Numbered from the stretch's first letter, positions 18,493 to 28,733 are shown. The stretch is DNA of 39,117 bases from Candidatus Bathyarchaeota archaeon JdFR-07 (GCA_002010975.1 MTLU01000019.1:1-39117); one strand, 5' to 3'. Program-made: numbers and translations. Notes: generated by a model from the sequence alone, not told the origin.

Positions 18493-19257
18493 TAACAAAG
18501 TTGTAATTAATCCAGCGGTTATGAATATTAGCATGGGTAATCCTGGGCTTGCCCACACCCTATCTTGGATTTTTTTGTCTTCAATTGCCTTAACTAGTCT
18601 TTCGACTATGGCTTCTCTCTCTTTATCACTGGGCAATAGTATAAGTTTACATTGCACCTTGTTCTCTTCTTTTTCTATGACGTCTTCTAGTGGGTAATAA
18701 TGCCATTTTTCCTTCAATTTTTTAATTGAAACTTTGTAACCCGTTATTAAAACAAGAATTTTTCTCCAGAAAGACTCATTTTTATGATTTTCTTCGAATA
18801 AGGTTGTTTTGGTCTTTTTATGCCAAATTATGTTGTATATGAGTAGGTAGATGGCTGTAGCTGCAGCTATTACGACAGAATTGCCAAAAACTGTGAAAGG
18901 CAAAAAGTTTTTCGATACAATTGAGATTTCTCCAAACAGTGGTGTTAACAGTTTTTCTGGGTAAAAGGGTATCGCAAGGGCTAGACACATTAAAGCTTTT
19001 GCGTCAGCGCCTCCAAAGCCGCCTAGATAGAAAATGGTGGTAGCGAAAATTACTGTGAGGCCAATACATATACCATAGGATATTAATGGAATTTGTTCAG
19101 TATACAGTGCTTCTATTATGGTGAGGGTAAAAGCGGTTGGAGCTAGATAAATCCAAACTGTGTTACTGACTTCTCGTGTTTTAAAATCGTTCCAAGAAGC
19201 ATAAACAAAGAAAACTAGGCAGAGAATTATGCGTGCGCCCTCTAAAATTTGGATCAG
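18448..19257 (-). CDS. Archaeal prepilin/prearchaellin peptidase (A24), extended upstream of the ORF-track start
   Basis: Track ORF begins at 18990, but the open frame continues upstream: ...ILCLVFFVYASWNDFKTREVSNTVWIYLAPTAFTLTIIEALYTEQIPLISYGICIGLTVIFATTIFYLGGFGGADAKAL|MCLA. Both A24 catalytic Asp contexts (NDFKTREVSN and GGFGGADAK) lie upstream of the track start. In-frame TGA at 19266-19264; CTG at 19257 sits 6 nt after GGTGA. Confidence 0.82.
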   Translation of the reverse strand: MIQILEGARIILCLVFFVYASWNDFKTREVSNTVWIYLAPTAFTLTIIEALYTEQIPLISYGICIGLTVIFATTIFYLGGFGGADAKALMCLALAIPFYPEKLLTPLFGEISIVSKNFLPFTVFGNSVVIAAATAIYLLIYNIIWHKKTKTTLFEENHKNESFWRKILVLITGYKVSIKKLKEKWHYYPLEDVIEKEENKVQCKLILLPSDKEREAIVERLVKAIEDKKIQDRVWASPGLPMLIFITAGLITTLLLGDFVWIFVSFLFG

Positions 19258-19295
19258 GGATAGTCACCGAAGAAATGGGATGAAGAGTAGAGATT

Positions 19296-19745
19296 TTAAG
19301 CTTTCTCGTTGAATGGCAAGACGTATCCGGATTCTGTTACTACTTTGAAGTAATATCTGGTTCCTGTTGAGTAAGAGGTGAAGTTTAGGTTGAAATCTTG
19401 CGATGATCCTGGTGAAATTGTTGTTGGAAGAGATGGGCTGATATTTGCATTCGTCAGCTTTGTGAGAGTTGTTGAGGATGTTCCCCAGTAAATTGCTACA
19501 ATTTTTACGTCTGATGTCCCTGTACTCCTTAATGTTATGGTTACATTAGTGCTGTCATGGAACTTTATGTTTTCTATAATTAGTTCTTCTCCTGCTCGCT
19601 GGGTTGCTCCACTCATGTACGTTATTACCCATGCGTATGTTACAACTACTGCTGCTACGGCTATGACTATTAGTAGTAATGTTGCAAGTATAGGTGATAT
19701 GGCTTTTTCGGATCTTAATATATTTTGGCTTTTCATTTTTATCAT
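19296..19745 (-). CDS. Archaeal type IV pilin-like protein
   Basis: Class III signal: RSEKA|ISPILATLLLIVIAVAAVVVTYAWV, then a small beta-rich domain. Confidence 0.88.
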   Translation of the reverse strand: MIKMKSQNILRSEKAISPILATLLLIVIAVAAVVVTYAWVITYMSGATQRAGEELIIENIKFHDSTNVTITLRSTGTSDVKIVAIYWGTSSTTLTKLTNANISPSLPTTISPGSSQDFNLNFTSYSTGTRYYFKVVTESGYVLPFNEKA

Positions 19746-19887
19746 CTCAGCTGCTTATTATGGTTTCTTAATATTTAAGATATATGAATCTTCAATCATT
19801 ATTCTGAATCATGTATTGTCTAGCAAGTAGTAAGATTTAATAAGCACTCTTGGCTAAACTACATTATAGAACACGGTGAGGTTACCT

Positions 19888-20397
19888 TTGAAATACAGAA
19901 AGCTTGTTAGACTGCTCCAGAATAGACGGGCTATCAGCGCCGTTATTTCAAATGTTATTCTTGTAGGAGCAGTCATCGCAGTTAGCTTTGTTGTTCTCTT
20001 TTGGGCGCAATACCGGTCTTCTGCTTATAACCAAGAGTACAGTGAAGCCGTGGATTCTGACATTGCTAAGCTTAAGGAAAGATTGGCATTTGAATACATT
20101 TTTTATAACGAGGACAATGACATCCTTTCGGTTTACTTAATGAACTGTGGGACTATAAACGATACTACTGTGGAAACGGCCTATGTTTCCACAAGTAGTG
20201 GCAACCTTATTGACGTTTTTACGGATATCACTTTGTTTCACTTTAATGGAAGTGAGATTTCCGATCAAGATTTGGACATAAGTGAAGAAGGATATTTTGT
20301 ACTTTCCTCGTTTGATGACCTCACAGTTGGGACTAGTTATCTTATTAAAGTTATAACTGGGAGGGGGTCTTCCTTTGAACAAAGCTTTATCGCTTAA
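19888..20397 (+). CDS. Archaeal type IV pilin-like protein
   Basis: NRRA|ISAVISNVILVGAVIAVSFVVLFWAQ. SD GGTGAGG precedes TTG at 19888, making it more likely than the track's GTG at 19876. Confidence 0.82.
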   Translation: MKYRKLVRLLQNRRAISAVISNVILVGAVIAVSFVVLFWAQYRSSAYNQEYSEAVDSDIAKLKERLAFEYIFYNEDNDILSVYLMNCGTINDTTVETAYVSTSSGNLIDVFTDITLFHFNGSEISDQDLDISEEGYFVLSSFDDLTVGTSYLIKVITGRGSSFEQSFIA

Positions 20398-21382
20398 GAA
20401 AATATTTAAGTGGTTAACTTCAAATCCGAAAGGTTTCTCTTCGGTGATAGGAACAACATTCATGGTACTTGTTGTAATGCTGTTGTCTTCTAGCGTTTTT
20501 CTGTGGACTCTCTCTCAGAACACCTTGTATAACGAAGCAGTTAGAGACAAAAATCAACTAGAAGCAGATCTTCTAAACGAAAGAGTAAGAGCCACTGAAG
20601 GTTCTTACACGGTATATGGCGATGGTAACGTTTTAGTTTCAACCCAGGTTCGAAACTTAGGACCTTTAGCTGTCGAAATTGTAAACTTATGGCTTATGAA
20701 TGTTAACACTGAACGTTATAACTTCACCGAATCTCTAAACATTAATTTGCAACCGGGAGAAAATTCGGCACTTGCAATTAATGTTTCACTGGTTGGATCA
20801 ACCGCAGAACATACCTTCACTTCGTGGTTTGTTACTAGAAGAGGAAATGTTGTGCCCATTGAAGCGGCATCTGTCGACGAAGAAGAAGCTGTTACATGGG
20901 CAAAACTTGCTGAAGGAATAGGTTCCATAGTGTTTAATTTCAGTACATTCAGATACTATACATATTCTGGCAATAAATTAGGAAACTATCCGGAGGGCAA
21001 TCCTACTTTCAGAATACCCTATGGCGAAACAATAGCATTTGGCTTTATGTTAACCAATCAAAATCCATATCAGGAAGCGATTACTTTTGATGAAGAGACA
21101 TTGATGTGGTCATATTTTCCCGCCTGTCCTGGACACGAAAACGGTCCTTTCTGGCATATAGCTAATGTCAATCCAGACGGCTCCATAAATGCTACGTATA
21201 CTCCTATAACATTAGAATGGGGAGAGTCAAAATTGATAGTCTTTGCAAAACAAAGCGGTGGTTGGAAGGTTCAACAAAGAAACTCTTTAGGCGCTATTAA
21301 TCTGTTGATATATGGAACTTTCGAATCAGGAATGGAATATGCCCAAAACATACCCTTTGTTTCAGTGTACGCATATGACTAA
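20375..21382 (+). CDS. Large pilin-like secreted protein
   Basis: NPKG|FSSVIGTTFMVLVVMLLSSSVFLWTL class-III-like signal; ~290-aa ectodomain; overlaps the upstream pilin by 23 nt, with SD GGGAGGGGG before the TTG start. Confidence 0.72.
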   Translation: MNKALSLKKIFKWLTSNPKGFSSVIGTTFMVLVVMLLSSSVFLWTLSQNTLYNEAVRDKNQLEADLLNERVRATEGSYTVYGDGNVLVSTQVRNLGPLAVEIVNLWLMNVNTERYNFTESLNINLQPGENSALAINVSLVGSTAEHTFTSWFVTRRGNVVPIEAASVDEEEAVTWAKLAEGIGSIVFNFSTFRYYTYSGNKLGNYPEGNPTFRIPYGETIAFGFMLTNQNPYQEAITFDEETLMWSYFPACPGHENGPFWHIANVNPDGSINATYTPITLEWGESKLIVFAKQSGGWKVQQRNSLGAINLLIYGTFESGMEYAQNIPFVSVYAYD

Positions 21383-21750
21383 TCTTTTTAATTATTTTAC
21401 TTATCAACTCTAATTTATCAAGAGAATTCTTGCTTTAAACATCTCTGGACAGATCAAGTAATTTCTAGATCTAACTAAACGTAATTGTTGTTTTAAAAAT
21501 TAAATTAATTGATAAGTACCTTACCCATTAAAATGATTAAAACGATAATAGGACATCTTCTCAGCTGGTTAACTAGAAAAAACTTCTAAGTTTTCTGCTT
21601 CGGATAGCTTCGATAGTTGTTAAAAGAAATTTTCCTTCCTCCTTCTATTTAATATTTCATTACATAAAGAAAAGAACTATTGCGTGTCTGAAAGACTCTG
21701 AAGAGAAAAAAAGAGAATATATAAACAACTTTTTGATTGAAAAATAAATT

Positions 21751-23448
21751 TTAGAATTTTACGAATATTGGCATAAGCTTAGCAGCGGTTACCGCTACCA
21801 GCACTAGTATAGCTGCATGTTTAAATCCTGCTGCAATAGATTCTTCACTTATTTTTCCAGCTACTATGCCTATCAGATAACTGTGGAAGATAGAGGCCGT
21901 GGTGAACATTGTTATTATTCCACCTAAATTATCTGTAGGCTGGGTTCCAGCAACGCCTAACGTCTTTCCAGTGAAAGCTATTATCATTATTGTTGTTGCA
22001 ACTAGCATTATCGCAGCGAAGTATGGCATCATTATATATGGACGGATAGCCATTTTTTTCTCTTTTTCCACTTCGTGAGTCAAGTTGTTAAATCTTGCAA
22101 TGGTTTCTATCATGGATACAGTGCCACCACCTACGTCCATAGTTTCGACCAGTAGAAACATTACGATTTGTGTCAACCAGCTTTTCGTTTTCTTGATAAA
22201 ATCGAGAATCACTTTTCTAGCTGGGACGCCCCAAGAGATTTTTGAGCTGATTTGTCGCAGTTCTTTACTAAAGGCACCGTAGTCGCGGTTAGCAAGGCTT
22301 TCGATGCATTTTTCTGGGGAAAGCCCAGTTTTTCTTACTTCTGTTAAATCTCTGAGAAAATTGTTTACTCCTCTCTCCATACTGGCTTTTCTTTTTGAAT
22401 CTTTCATATCAATTATAGCGGCTGGCATAACCGTTATAAAGAGTGACACGGCTATTGCAACAGGTAAATCAATTATTGGATGCAATTGATTGATAATTGG
22501 CACAGACATGTATCCCATGAAATCTGTTAACAAAAGAAACACCAATAATCCAATCCCGCTACAAATTACAAACACTTTATAAGGACGCATATTTGTAACA
22601 GGAGTCTTCGGCTGCATACCGTGGGCTAGATAGATAAACATCATGGACAATAATGGAGTAAAAAGATATGTGTAAAGTATCATGCTAGAACCTATAGAAA
22701 TTCCTAAACTATAAGTTGCCTCCACACTGAATAAGATGTAAAAACACAAGGACATTAACACCATTACGATTATAAAAGTTTCAAGAAGCATTCCAAGTCT
22801 TTCAGCAGCCGCTTTAACCCGCAAAGCTCTAGCTTTAAATATGTCCTCCGTTTTTCTCTCCAAAAAATGTGTGATATCTCCTCCAATTATAACTGTCGAT
22901 GCATACCCAGACAAGAAATCCTTAAAAGTTTCTAAAGGATTTTTCTTCGCTGCATTTTCCATCGCAGTCAACGGATCTATCCCAAAAATTTCAACGTCCT
23001 TTACAATGTCTCTAGCCTCTTCTCTCATCACTGGCATAAGCTCTACTTCCGCAAGCCGTTTAAAACTGGTGTAAGGAGATATGCCCCCCGAAGCCATAAC
23101 GCTCGTATAAGCAGCAGCAAAAGGGATTTCTCTTTCCAGAGCCCTAGCCCTCTCCCCTGCTTTATTAATGGGCACAATCATAAATCCTATCATAACATAG
23201 ATAGGTATGGGAACTAGAAAAATTATGGGAATGAAAAAATATAGATAAAGTATCATGATTGCAGCTATAGAGATGGGAATTGTCAGAACTGCAAAGAACA
23301 ACATCAGGGATACATAAGTTTCTGGATAAATTTTCATCCTAGCTCTTTCTAAGCAATCTTTAAATTCTACTACACTTTTCAGAAATTTTGGGGCAATCTT
23401 CCCAAAAATTCTAAAAGACCAAGCTTCAAGAGTATCGAGGAATGGCAA
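21751..23448 (-). CDS. Type II secretion F-domain membrane protein (TadC/FlaJ-like)
   Basis: 565-aa multi-TM protein with two T2SSF-like halves (AFAAAYTSVMASGGISPYTSFKRLAE-type and NNFLRDLTEVRKTGLSPEKCIESLA); overlaps the ATPase gene. Confidence 0.87.
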   Translation of the reverse strand: MPFLDTLEAWSFRIFGKIAPKFLKSVVEFKDCLERARMKIYPETYVSLMLFFAVLTIPISIAAIMILYLYFFIPIIFLVPIPIYVMIGFMIVPINKAGERARALEREIPFAAAYTSVMASGGISPYTSFKRLAEVELMPVMREEARDIVKDVEIFGIDPLTAMENAAKKNPLETFKDFLSGYASTVIIGGDITHFLERKTEDIFKARALRVKAAAERLGMLLETFIIVMVLMSLCFYILFSVEATYSLGISIGSSMILYTYLFTPLLSMMFIYLAHGMQPKTPVTNMRPYKVFVICSGIGLLVFLLLTDFMGYMSVPIINQLHPIIDLPVAIAVSLFITVMPAAIIDMKDSKRKASMERGVNNFLRDLTEVRKTGLSPEKCIESLANRDYGAFSKELRQISSKISWGVPARKVILDFIKKTKSWLTQIVMFLLVETMDVGGGTVSMIETIARFNNLTHEVEKEKKMAIRPYIMMPYFAAIMLVATTIMIIAFTGKTLGVAGTQPTDNLGGIITMFTTASIFHSYLIGIVAGKISEESIAAGFKHAAILVLVAVTAAKLMPIFVKF

Positions 23449-25054
23449 TTATTTTTACCCCCTCTCCAGTAACTATTTTTTCATAGATCTGCTCAGGCTG
23501 GCTGTAATATTCAGCTATAACCGCAGCTACGTCTCTGTAGCTTCTAAGATTCTGTTGTCTCATCCAGTGTAAAACTTGCTTACGTCTACCTATTTCTTCA
23601 AGCAACTCCTTTTTACTATTTCCCGTTCGTTCTGCTATACTTGAGAGTATTACGCTTTTGCCAAAAGTTGGTAAGTGCCTATCTTTCACAGGGTTCCATT
23701 TAAATACACAACGGTAATCCTCATAATCTGCAATCTCATTTACGTTTAATATCCGTCTACCCATTTTTCTCTCCGTTCCCTTCAATAAGGGAATTCTTTG
23801 TATGGAAAGAACAAGATTCATTAATGGAATGTATGCCGGTGAAATATCCATTGGTTTCTGTGTTAACCGTTTTACCGCCGAGTTCAAGTCTTCCGCGTGC
23901 ATTGTACACATTCCACCGTGACCAGTGGCTAATGCTTGGAAGAGTACGTAAGCTTCTTGTCCCCTTACCTCGCCGACAATAAGTATGTCTGGTCTATGCC
24001 TCATTGATGTCTTTACAAGATCAAAAAGTGTAACTTCACCAACATTGTTTCCGCCTAAACCGTAGCTTTGTCTAGATATAAGGGAAACCCAGTTTTCATG
24101 GGGCAAGTTAAGCTCTGCTGTTTCTTCTATGGTGACAATCTTGCTTCCTGGCTTTATTAAACAAGCTAATGCGTTTAACGCCGTTGTCTTTCCTGCAGCA
24201 GTTCCCCCTAAAACCATTATAGATGCTCTGTTCTCTAGACAAAGCCAGAAGTATGCCGCCATTTCTTCTGAAAGTGTCCCTAGGTTTATTAGATCTATTA
24301 TCGAATAGGGGTCTTCTCTGAATTTTCTTATAGTGAAAGCTGTTCCAAATGGTGTGACTTCTCGTCTGTAACAGACTGCGAGTCTATGTTTTCCCGGGAG
24401 AGAAGCGTCAACTATGGGATAAGCTGAACTGACATGTTTTCCAGCCATGTGAACAAGTTTTACCACCATATTGTCTAGTTCTTCGTCGCTATCAAACTTC
24501 AGGTTACTTTCTATGCTTTCATACTTTCTGTGCCATATGTAAACGGGCTTATTTACACCGTCACAAGAAATATCTTCAATATTTGGATCTCGCATAAGAG
24601 AATCTATTTTGCCAAATCCCACAAGGTCTCTTTCTGCATGATATAAAATTTTGTACCACGAAACATCGGGAAGCCAACCTAGGCTTATACGATACTTATC
24701 AACAATTTTCTTTGATTCTTCGGCGAAGAACTTTCTAGGATCGTGAACTTCTTCTTTTGGTGATTCAATCTCTGAAAGTAATATTTCTAAGACGCGGTTG
24801 TACACGTTTCTTTCTAGAGAATCGAGTTGCAGTTCGTCCAGTATGTATTTGGAAACACCTGTTTTAGGGTTTCTAACGATAACTGCATGGGCAAACGGTT
24901 CGTAAAGAGGGTATTTTTCTACGACTTTGAAGCCTCTTGGTATTGGTTTAGGGGGTGGTGGTGGAATCACTAGCTCTTTTTTCTTTTTTAGATTGAGTTT
25001 TATGCGAATTCTCTTTATTCTTGCCAAAGTGTTCTTTAGTTGAATTGTAGGCAT
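23426..25054 (-). CDS. Type II/IV secretion system ATPase (TadA/FlaI/GspE-like)
   Basis: Walker A GGTAAGKTT, ETAELNLPHENWVSLISRQ, RPDILIVGEVRGQEA, ATGHGGMCTMHAE. Start at ATG 25054 preferred (AGGAG 7 nt upstream) over the track start 25072. Confidence 0.93.
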   Translation of the reverse strand: MPTIQLKNTLARIKRIRIKLNLKKKKELVIPPPPPKPIPRGFKVVEKYPLYEPFAHAVIVRNPKTGVSKYILDELQLDSLERNVYNRVLEILLSEIESPKEEVHDPRKFFAEESKKIVDKYRISLGWLPDVSWYKILYHAERDLVGFGKIDSLMRDPNIEDISCDGVNKPVYIWHRKYESIESNLKFDSDEELDNMVVKLVHMAGKHVSSAYPIVDASLPGKHRLAVCYRREVTPFGTAFTIRKFREDPYSIIDLINLGTLSEEMAAYFWLCLENRASIMVLGGTAAGKTTALNALACLIKPGSKIVTIEETAELNLPHENWVSLISRQSYGLGGNNVGEVTLFDLVKTSMRHRPDILIVGEVRGQEAYVLFQALATGHGGMCTMHAEDLNSAVKRLTQKPMDISPAYIPLMNLVLSIQRIPLLKGTERKMGRRILNVNEIADYEDYRCVFKWNPVKDRHLPTFGKSVILSSIAERTGNSKKELLEEIGRRKQVLHWMRQQNLRSYRDVAAVIAEYYSQPEQIYEKIVTGEGVKIIAIPRYS

Positions 25055-25120
25055 TGTTCTTCTCCTATACATTTAATGGTGAGCGTGGAACTATTAAATA
25101 TTGCGTCTTACTAAACATTA

Positions 25121-27508
25121 CTATACTTTTCCCGGCTCTTCTTCAACGAAAACCATTATGATTTTAAGCTTGACTAGAATAACAATTGCAACCGCAACAG
25201 AAATGAAAACTATTATCAGCACAGTATAAATCCATGGCCACTCCCAAGGTTTAGGAGTCACAGTAATTGACATCAGTTTAGTTCCTGTCACATATCCATC
25301 CTTGGTTACACTAACAACTAAGTCAATATTCATTTCTACAGAAGTTTCAGGAATAAGGAGACTTAAGTGTCCGTAACCATTATTGTCAGTAACTGTTGTT
25401 AGGTTGGAGAAATCTTCGTATGTTGATATCAACCTAATTGTAGTATTACCTACAGGCTTATTATCTTCCTTACACTTAACATACACATCAATTGTGGCAG
25501 GCTTCCCAGCTTCAACCTCAGAAATTGACATTTGGATACTAAAAGTCCTTGGAATAGTTGTTAAACTGAACAGTGTCGTATCTTTTAAGTATCCCTGTTT
25601 TTCAGCTGTAACAACAAAAGTTATGTTAGTTTGCTCATTTACAGAAGGTGTAACCAAAGTAAACGTTAATTGTCCCTGATCATCTGTTTTTCCTTCTAGT
25701 GTGATGTTTTCGTAACTCATCGCAATTGAAACGTTAGCGTCTTCTACAGGATTTGCTTCATGACTCACCCGTACTAATAGTGTAAGATAAGCATCAGATA
25801 GTGTGGAGGACGATTCAGAATCAGAACTTACTTCCACTTTAAGTTGTTTGGGTGGATAAATTGTCAAATAGTCGTAATATGATCCATCGGTGAATCCACT
25901 TTTTGCGGCACTTGCAATAATCCTTGCATCCGTTATTTCAGTCACATTTGTAGCTCTCAAATAAGTCTCAAAGTATCCAGTAGAATTTGTAAAACCAAAG
26001 CTAGATGCAAAAACTCCGCCTTTTATGGAATAAAGAGTAACGTTAGCGTTTTCCACGGGATTCGTGCCGCTTAAAACATTTACCAATACTGGGATGGTGT
26101 CGTTATAGTTTGCAACATGGTTGCTGAGCGTAAAGAAAACATTTAATGATGGAAGATTTTCCACAGTTATTACCGTCCAAGCTATTGTGCTTTCGATTCC
26201 AAAGTCGTCCATCACTTTTAATGAAGCTATGTAAGTGCCTGTAGTGGTGTAATTATGTGTTACAACTGACAAGGTTGTCCAACCGCTATTTGTTCCGTCT
26301 CCAAAATCAAAGAAGTAACTATTCACTTGTCCGTCATCGTAAGAATTAGTTCCCACAAAGGTTATGGGCTGATTTGGGGCTGCTAGATTTATATCTGTCC
26401 AAAGAACGGCTGTGGGCGGTGTATTCAAATAATCTATGGATTTTGTAAGGTAAAATAGAAAGTCAAGGTTTACTCCGTTTCCACCAACAGGATTACCTCT
26501 TCCATGGGGATTTAAGGACGGATGGTGAGGCCCAGTTTCGTCTCCCCAGTAATTATAAGTGGCGTTCACAATGGTTTCTTCAGCTACATCCATTCCTAAA
26601 CTGTTGCCAAAAATATCATTAAAATGAACTTCGTGTTCTTCGCCAGCATCATAATACATTCCCACAATGTTGTTTGTTATGTAATTTCTACTAATGCTAG
26701 TGCTAGAGTTTGTTGAAATATAAACACCATAGTTATTTTGTGAAATTATGTTATTTCGAATATTAATATTATAGAATTCTTCTGCTTCGATATTTATTCC
26801 TGCGTTATTGTTAAGAAAAATTTTGTTTTGTTCTATACTTAATAATTCTACTCCAGTAAAGTTTGTGGCTAAGTTTATGCCATCTCCGTTTGAGGAAATA
26901 TCGTTATTCTGTATAATAATATAGTCTCCACCAAATATCTCAATTCCCTTAGGATTAGTTAATATTTCATTATTTACAACTTCTATGCTTCCGTTAAGTA
27001 TCTTTATCCCACTCTCTGAGTTAAACTGCAAAATTGTTTCTTGAATTTTTACAGCACCATTTCCCAAAAGTATCCCGTTCTTGCCATATTCTATAATACA
27101 ATTCGATAACAAAGATTGCTTGGAAGATTGGTTGTCCCAAAAAACAATAGCATTCCAGTCTCCAGACTCCTTAGTTTCTTTATTTGAAGTGAACCTTATG
27201 ACTCTTTCATCGGTTCCTGCAGCAACTAATCTCCCTTGAACTATTAAAGAAAATTCTCCTCCAAACCGAACTTCAACTCCAGGCTCTAACGTTAGAGTCA
27301 CGTTTGGGAAAACCGTAACGTTTTTAGATATAACATATGGGCTATCAACCAATGTCCAGATGGTATCTTGAACAATCAAGCCTTCCATGTATGTTGCCTT
27401 TGCACAAGATAAAAATTCAAAACTAGTTAATTCGAAGATTCCTAGACCCATAATTATCAGAATAAATAAAGCCGTAAACTTTTTTTTCATATCTCCACAT
27501 CCATTCAA
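25121..27508 (-). CDS. Secreted membrane-anchored protein: parallel beta-helix (NosD-like), PKD domain, three Ig/Big-1-like repeats, C-terminal TM
   Basis: Signal-like N-terminus; repeated N-rich turns (IIQNNDISSNGDGINL, ISRNYITNN); PKD YFFDFGDGTNSGWTTLSVVTHNYTTTGTYIASLKVMDD; repeats with NPVENANVTLYS / NPVEDANVSIAM / KPVGNTTIRLIS; terminal hydrophobic helix. Confidence 0.82.
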   Translation of the reverse strand: MNGCGDMKKKFTALFILIIMGLGIFELTSFEFLSCAKATYMEGLIVQDTIWTLVDSPYVISKNVTVFPNVTLTLEPGVEVRFGGEFSLIVQGRLVAAGTDERVIRFTSNKETKESGDWNAIVFWDNQSSKQSLLSNCIIEYGKNGILLGNGAVKIQETILQFNSESGIKILNGSIEVVNNEILTNPKGIEIFGGDYIIIQNNDISSNGDGINLATNFTGVELLSIEQNKIFLNNNAGINIEAEEFYNINIRNNIISQNNYGVYISTNSSTSISRNYITNNIVGMYYDAGEEHEVHFNDIFGNSLGMDVAEETIVNATYNYWGDETGPHHPSLNPHGRGNPVGGNGVNLDFLFYLTKSIDYLNTPPTAVLWTDINLAAPNQPITFVGTNSYDDGQVNSYFFDFGDGTNSGWTTLSVVTHNYTTTGTYIASLKVMDDFGIESTIAWTVITVENLPSLNVFFTLSNHVANYNDTIPVLVNVLSGTNPVENANVTLYSIKGGVFASSFGFTNSTGYFETYLRATNVTEITDARIIASAAKSGFTDGSYYDYLTIYPPKQLKVEVSSDSESSSTLSDAYLTLLVRVSHEANPVEDANVSIAMSYENITLEGKTDDQGQLTFTLVTPSVNEQTNITFVVTAEKQGYLKDTTLFSLTTIPRTFSIQMSISEVEAGKPATIDVYVKCKEDNKPVGNTTIRLISTYEDFSNLTTVTDNNGYGHLSLLIPETSVEMNIDLVVSVTKDGYVTGTKLMSITVTPKPWEWPWIYTVLIIVFISVAVAIVILVKLKIIMVFVEEEPGKV

Positions 27509-27649
27509 GTTTTCAACCTATCCCTTGAATTGTAACTGTTTAAGAATTATGAATTTAGAATATGAAGTAGTGAACTAAAGTGCTAGGAATTTTGAGTAAG
27601 AGATTTAACCAAGCCTAATATAACTTGAAAGGAATCTGGAGGAAATCTT

Positions 27650-28423
27650 TTGAAGTCTTTCACGGCCATAGCCCTCGAAAGTTTCCCGCTAATAAAGCCT
27701 GGTGATGACATACCAGATATTGTTGTTGAGGTTGCTGCGAGGAATGGTGTAAAGATCGAAAACGGAGACATTATAGTTGTGGCCCAAAAGATCTTTTCAA
27801 AGGCAGAAGGTAGAATAGTATCTCTTGGAAACATTAAGTCGTCAATAAAAGCTCGGGAAATTGCAGAAAAAACAGGGAAAAGTTCTAAGTTTGTTGAATT
27901 AGTGCTAAGTGAGACAAACACGATCATAAAAGCCAACTCTGAAGCGTTACTTGTCAAAGATAAACGTGATCTCATATGCATAAATGCTGGAATAGACAAA
28001 TCAAACGTTGAAGGTGCCAACAACTTTTCGCTGTTACCAGAGGATCCCGACATATCAGCAAAAAAATGTCGCCAAAGGATAGAAGAATTAACAGGTAAAA
28101 AAGTTGCAGTGATAATAAGCGACACATATAGCCGTCCTTTTAGACGTGGTCAGGTAAACTTTGCAATAGGGATAGCCGGTATCTCTCCCTTCAAGGATTA
28201 CAGAGGGAAAGAAGATCTTTTTGGCAACATCCTGAAAGTTAAAAATGTTGCAGTTGTGGATGAAATAGCTGCAGCGGCAGAGCTATTAATGGGGCAAGCA
28301 AAAGAAGCGAAACCTGTTGTCATTTTTAAAGGTCTAAAGAATCTAGTGCATCTAAGCGAAGAAAGCAGTATAAGAGAATTATACATTTCAAAAAATGAGG
28401 ATCTGTTCAAAAACACTCTGTAA
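27650..28423 (+). CDS. cofE: Coenzyme F420-0:L-glutamate ligase
   Basis: PGDDIPDIVVEVA, IIVVAQKIFSKAEGRIVSL, VIISDTYSRPFRRGQVNFAIGIAGISPFKDYRGKEDLFG; GGAGG upstream of TTG start. Confidence 0.92.
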   Translation: MKSFTAIALESFPLIKPGDDIPDIVVEVAARNGVKIENGDIIVVAQKIFSKAEGRIVSLGNIKSSIKAREIAEKTGKSSKFVELVLSETNTIIKANSEALLVKDKRDLICINAGIDKSNVEGANNFSLLPEDPDISAKKCRQRIEELTGKKVAVIISDTYSRPFRRGQVNFAIGIAGISPFKDYRGKEDLFGNILKVKNVAVVDEIAAAAELLMGQAKEAKPVVIFKGLKNLVHLSEESSIRELYISKNEDLFKNTL

Positions 28424-28733
28424 CGTGAAGAGTTAAGCATTAGCTACGACTTCTTTCAAGCTCTACCAAGAATATCTATTCACTCATAGAACTTTGACCT
28501 AGATTTTTGGCTGGTCAAAACGAACTTTATGGCAGCAAAATACGGGAAGTTAACAAACATTTTAACACCCTTAGAAGGAAATATTCGATCTTGTCACTTC
28601 CATTTATTCTTCCGCCTCAGATATTAAACACAAATATTTCCATGGACCTCCTGCCATTATACGTTGCAAGAGATGAAACGATTTTAGTTTCAAGCTCGTA
28701 ATTCAATGGTTGTTTCTTTTTAGGGCAGAATAA

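Noticed and set aside
27583-28125. 180-aa minus-strand ORF
   Set aside because: Antisense to cofE, which has clear family motifs and an SD; composition is a shadow frame.
28507-28701. 64-aa plus-strand ORF after cofE
   Set aside because: No recognisable family or RBS and not in frame with the coding-like fragment downstream; not called as a gene.
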